Of a stretch of 64,000 nt of DNA, positions 61,849 to 64,000 are shown piece after piece. Source of the stretch: Schizochytrium sp. TIO01 (lineage: Eukaryota > Sar > Bigyra > Thraustochytrida > Thraustochytriidae); assembly GCA_004764695.1 (NCBI GenBank), contig SMSO01000031.1, positions 6,629,261-6,693,260 on the forward strand, given 5' to 3'. The notes beneath the pieces were generated by a model that was not told where the DNA came from, did no database searches, and saw only the letters and a program-made list of their open reading frames with translations. A program made the translations under genes and the position numbers. Within the stretch, counting starts at the first letter, position 1. Every line of letters starts with the position of its first letter.

Positions 61849-61985
61849 AGGAAGACTCGAGCGTAACAACTCGTTTCCTAGACATCTTGAAGATCAGACG
61901 AGCTCAACATCAGAGATAGAGTAAACTTTTTCGAAGTAAGACTTCCTACGGAAAACTATACACAGTCCTCAGGAACGTCAACACG

Positions 61986-63086
61986 ATGTCTTCTGTGAGA
62001 GAAAGCAAGCGGAACAGGACAAACCAAGCGGCGAACTCAGAGAGCCAGAGTGCTCTCTCTGCGGAAGAAGTTCAAAAGATACAGGAAAAACTAGAAAAGT
62101 ACAAAAGGCTTTATGAAGAAAGTCAGAGGACGAAGGATCATCTCAAAGACTCCGACTATGATGATGACCTAGAATACTTGAATGACGACTCTTCGCGCAA
62201 ACGCCAGTCTCGCTCCCGCTCCTCATTCAGAACAACGGACCGTACTCGCGACATTCTAATCGATAGAATCAACAAGATTCCTATAGGACCTTCTCTCGAT
62301 TTAATGGGAAGTAACTGGGAGACCTGGTCAGCCAATGTACTGAGATACATGGATCACCATGGATGTACTCCTGAAGAAATTGAAGCTACCACTGACCCTA
62401 AGAGACAACGTCTACTAGACAGTGCACTTTTCGCCTTACTCAGCAATCAAGCTGGTCCAAATTTTCAAAAACAACTACTACATTATGGTAAATCACACCA
62501 TGGACATGAAGGACGCGCTGCCTGGGCACAGCTTCAAATTGCATTTAAAAAACAGCCTGGTGAGACCAATCTTGACAAGGTCACAGCACTCTTACAATGT
62601 CTTCGGAAATACCTTGACAATTCCCTTGAGAGTATGTCAGAAAACGAAATCATGGTATGGTTTATGGAACTATACAACACTCAGTGTGAATTGTTAGCTA
62701 CTGGCATGATGTTACATGATTACATGTTTATCCTTAACCTTTTACCACGTATTCGTTACATGGGTCCACAAACAACTGCGATCTATGGCAAAGCAATTAA
62801 ACTCAAAGAGTATAGTAAAGAATTGTTTCAAGAGTTACGAAACACGGAACGGGAAGTTGCACAACAATGCACACTTAAAGGCAAAAGTGGCTATTCTGCT
62901 GGGAACCCTGAACCCACACATCTACAAGCAAACTCCTTTCACCCTTCCGGAATAAGTTCAAGCGTCAAAAACGACCTACATCTCAAAACAACAATTCCGG
63001 GGGAGCACAACAACCCTTTCCTCAAAGGAATAAATGCTCACACTGTGGTTATTCAAATCATGCTGAGGCAAACTGCAAATTCTTGA
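61986..63086 (+). CDS. gag: copia-type Gag (capsid) protein
   Basis: 366 residues from the ATG at 61986. The N-terminal 90 residues are charged and helical or disordered with an RS-rich patch. The capsid region follows (about 95-290), with WETWSANVLRYM, ARAAWAQLQIAFKK-like GRAAWAQLQ, and LLPRIRYMGPQT, matching the order of the UBN2/retrotransposon Gag domain. The frame ends at TGA 63084-63086 without reaching its zinc knuckles; those are encoded in the -1 frame over the last 50-170 nt of gag. The final 40-50 residues of this frame may therefore not be the natural C-terminus. Confidence 0.85.
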   Translation: MSSVRESKRNRTNQAANSESQSALSAEEVQKIQEKLEKYKRLYEESQRTKDHLKDSDYDDDLEYLNDDSSRKRQSRSRSSFRTTDRTRDILIDRINKIPIGPSLDLMGSNWETWSANVLRYMDHHGCTPEEIEATTDPKRQRLLDSALFALLSNQAGPNFQKQLLHYGKSHHGHEGRAAWAQLQIAFKKQPGETNLDKVTALLQCLRKYLDNSLESMSENEIMVWFMELYNTQCELLATGMMLHDYMFILNLLPRIRYMGPQTTAIYGKAIKLKEYSKELFQELRNTEREVAQQCTLKGKSGYSAGNPEPTHLQANSFHPSGISSSVKNDLHLKTTIPGEHNNPFLKGINAHTVVIQIMLRQTANS

Positions 63087-64000
63087 CAGCAATTTGTCCT
63101 ATCTGTAACCAAGTTGGACACAGACCCTCTGTTTGTCCAAGTAGATCATCGCGACAACAAAAGTCGAACAACAAGCGTCAGCGTCATAACTCAACATCAC
63201 CGTACAAAGGTCTCGCGTTACACAACGCTCCTTTTGATCAAGGACCTTTTCATGCCAATTTCAGTGTCAACCTTCTGACAATCAATCATCTAAAATCAGA
63301 ACCGAAGTCAGCAGAGACAACCTCAGAAGGATTCCTACTAGATTCTGGATGCAATTTGCATGTCACACCAAATCTTGCATTACTTTCAAACTATGAGAAC
63401 ATTAATCCACTATCAATGGATGCAGCTCAAGGATCCTCAGTTCCGATTTTAGGAAAAGGTACCCTGGAGGCACGAGTAAGATCAACGTCGGGTAGAATTG
63501 TTCCTTTAACACTTACAGTCTACTACGCACCTTCCCTTGCTCACACATTACTGTCGACGTCTATTATGACTCAGCAAGGATTCTCATTTTTCTTCTCACA
63601 AGATAGCGATCGTATGACCACTCCACATGGAGAAGTTATTACACTCGGTCAGCAATCTGACATCCCAATGCTTATCCCTGTAAAAGCACCCAAAGTTAAC
63701 GCTCTGCAACTACGGAAAGCACAAAAACTCAGTTATAAAGGAATAGATTGGCTAGAAGCTCACCTTAAATTAGGTCACGCTTCAATTCCACGCATAGCAT
63801 CCTCCATAGGAGTTTCTGCATCACAAATCGACTTCTTATGCATGGATTGTAAAGTTGCCAACTTTGAACGTATTCCAGTGACAAAAGGACCTCACACACC
63901 ATATGCTAAGTCTCCTCGACAAGCTGTTACAGCTGATGTGATGGGACCATTCCACGTTCTAGGCATCCCCCACAAGTTAAAATATGCCATAGTCTACAGA
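62912..64000 (+). CDS. pol: copia-type Pol, 5' part: zinc knuckles, protease, GAG-pre-integrase, start of integrase
   Basis: The frame -1 to gag is open from just after a TGA (62909-62911) to the window end, 363 codons; the exact entry point is unknown. A Gln/Asn-rich linker leads into two CCHC knuckles, CSHCGYSNHAEANC and CPICNQVGHRPSVC (63035-63136). LLDSGCNLHVTP (63335-63370) is the protease active site in the DSG form usual in copia elements. The GAG-pre-integrase HHCC element follows (HLKLGH from 63761, then CMDC near 63837-63850), and ADVMGPF starts the integrase core with its first Asp. It has no stop codons and no obvious damage in this part. Confidence 0.88.

Larger units (their letters stand above)
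61642..64000 (+). mobile_element. Ty1/copia LTR retrotransposon, 5' part (runs off the window)
   Basis: Order: a presumed 5' LTR ending near 61823 (left edge uncertain; a TG at 61642 is only one candidate), a half-tRNA primer site, gag (61986-63086), then a pol frame (62912 to the window end) carrying zinc knuckles, aspartic protease, GAG-pre-integrase and the beginning of integrase. The order protease-integrase is that of Ty1/copia; reverse transcriptase and RNase H would lie beyond 64000. The long open frames suggest a young insertion. Confidence 0.9.

Overview
The window looks like nuclear DNA of a unicellular eukaryote. Genes are single and monocistronic on both strands, TAA, TAG and TGA all end recognisable genes (standard code), and the proteins are eukaryote-specific: a PRP22/DHX8 splicing helicase, ATR kinase, UVRAG, a Rab5-type GTPase, a tubulin-tyrosine-ligase-like enzyme, STI1/HOP and a GT34 glycosyltransferase. 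Most genes, including an 11 kb one, are uninterrupted; the Rab gene alone shows clear GT-AG introns. Low intron density, long low-complexity insertions in proteins and abundant (GAAA)n arrays fit a stramenopile protist, perhaps a labyrinthulomycete/thraustochytrid. That assignment is inference; there is no rRNA or organelle marker here to test it.

Layout. 1-4.4 kb: possible tail of an upstream gene, then DHX8/PRP22 (+). 4.4-11.5 kb: three small paralogous genes (P1 and P2 on minus, P3 on plus) for predicted mitochondrial single-pass membrane proteins sharing a PAAGQ..GGHP motif, separated by several kb of micro- and minisatellites. I do not recognise the family; it is the best candidate for something undescribed. 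12.5-24 kb: compact housekeeping block with GT34 glycosyltransferase (+), TTL-like ligase (-), STI1/HOP (-), membrane-anchored SAM methyltransferase (+), three-exon Rab5-like GTPase (-) whose stop codon lies 2 nt from that of the methyltransferase, and a coiled-coil protein of unknown function (+). 24.5-35.6 kb: one giant ATR gene (3718 codons). 35.6-48.1 kb: about 12.5 kb with no supportable gene but many simple repeats. 48.1-60.3 kb: a serine-rich F-box-like protein (+) whose 3' end looks incomplete, a 1157-residue zinc-ribbon/coiled-coil/beta-rich protein of unknown function (-), and UVRAG (-). 61.6-64 kb: 5' part of a Ty1/copia retrotransposon (copia-type half-tRNA primer site, gag, start of pol) running off the window.

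The genes do not form one pathway. Two themes recur without evidence of co-regulation: endosome/autophagy traffic (Rab5-like, UVRAG) and mitochondrial or membrane proteins (P1-P3, possibly the methyltransferase). Several starts were moved to the first in-frame ATG because the longest open frames begin at GTG or TTG: ATR, TTL-like, Rab5, the F-box-like protein, the 1157-residue protein and P3.
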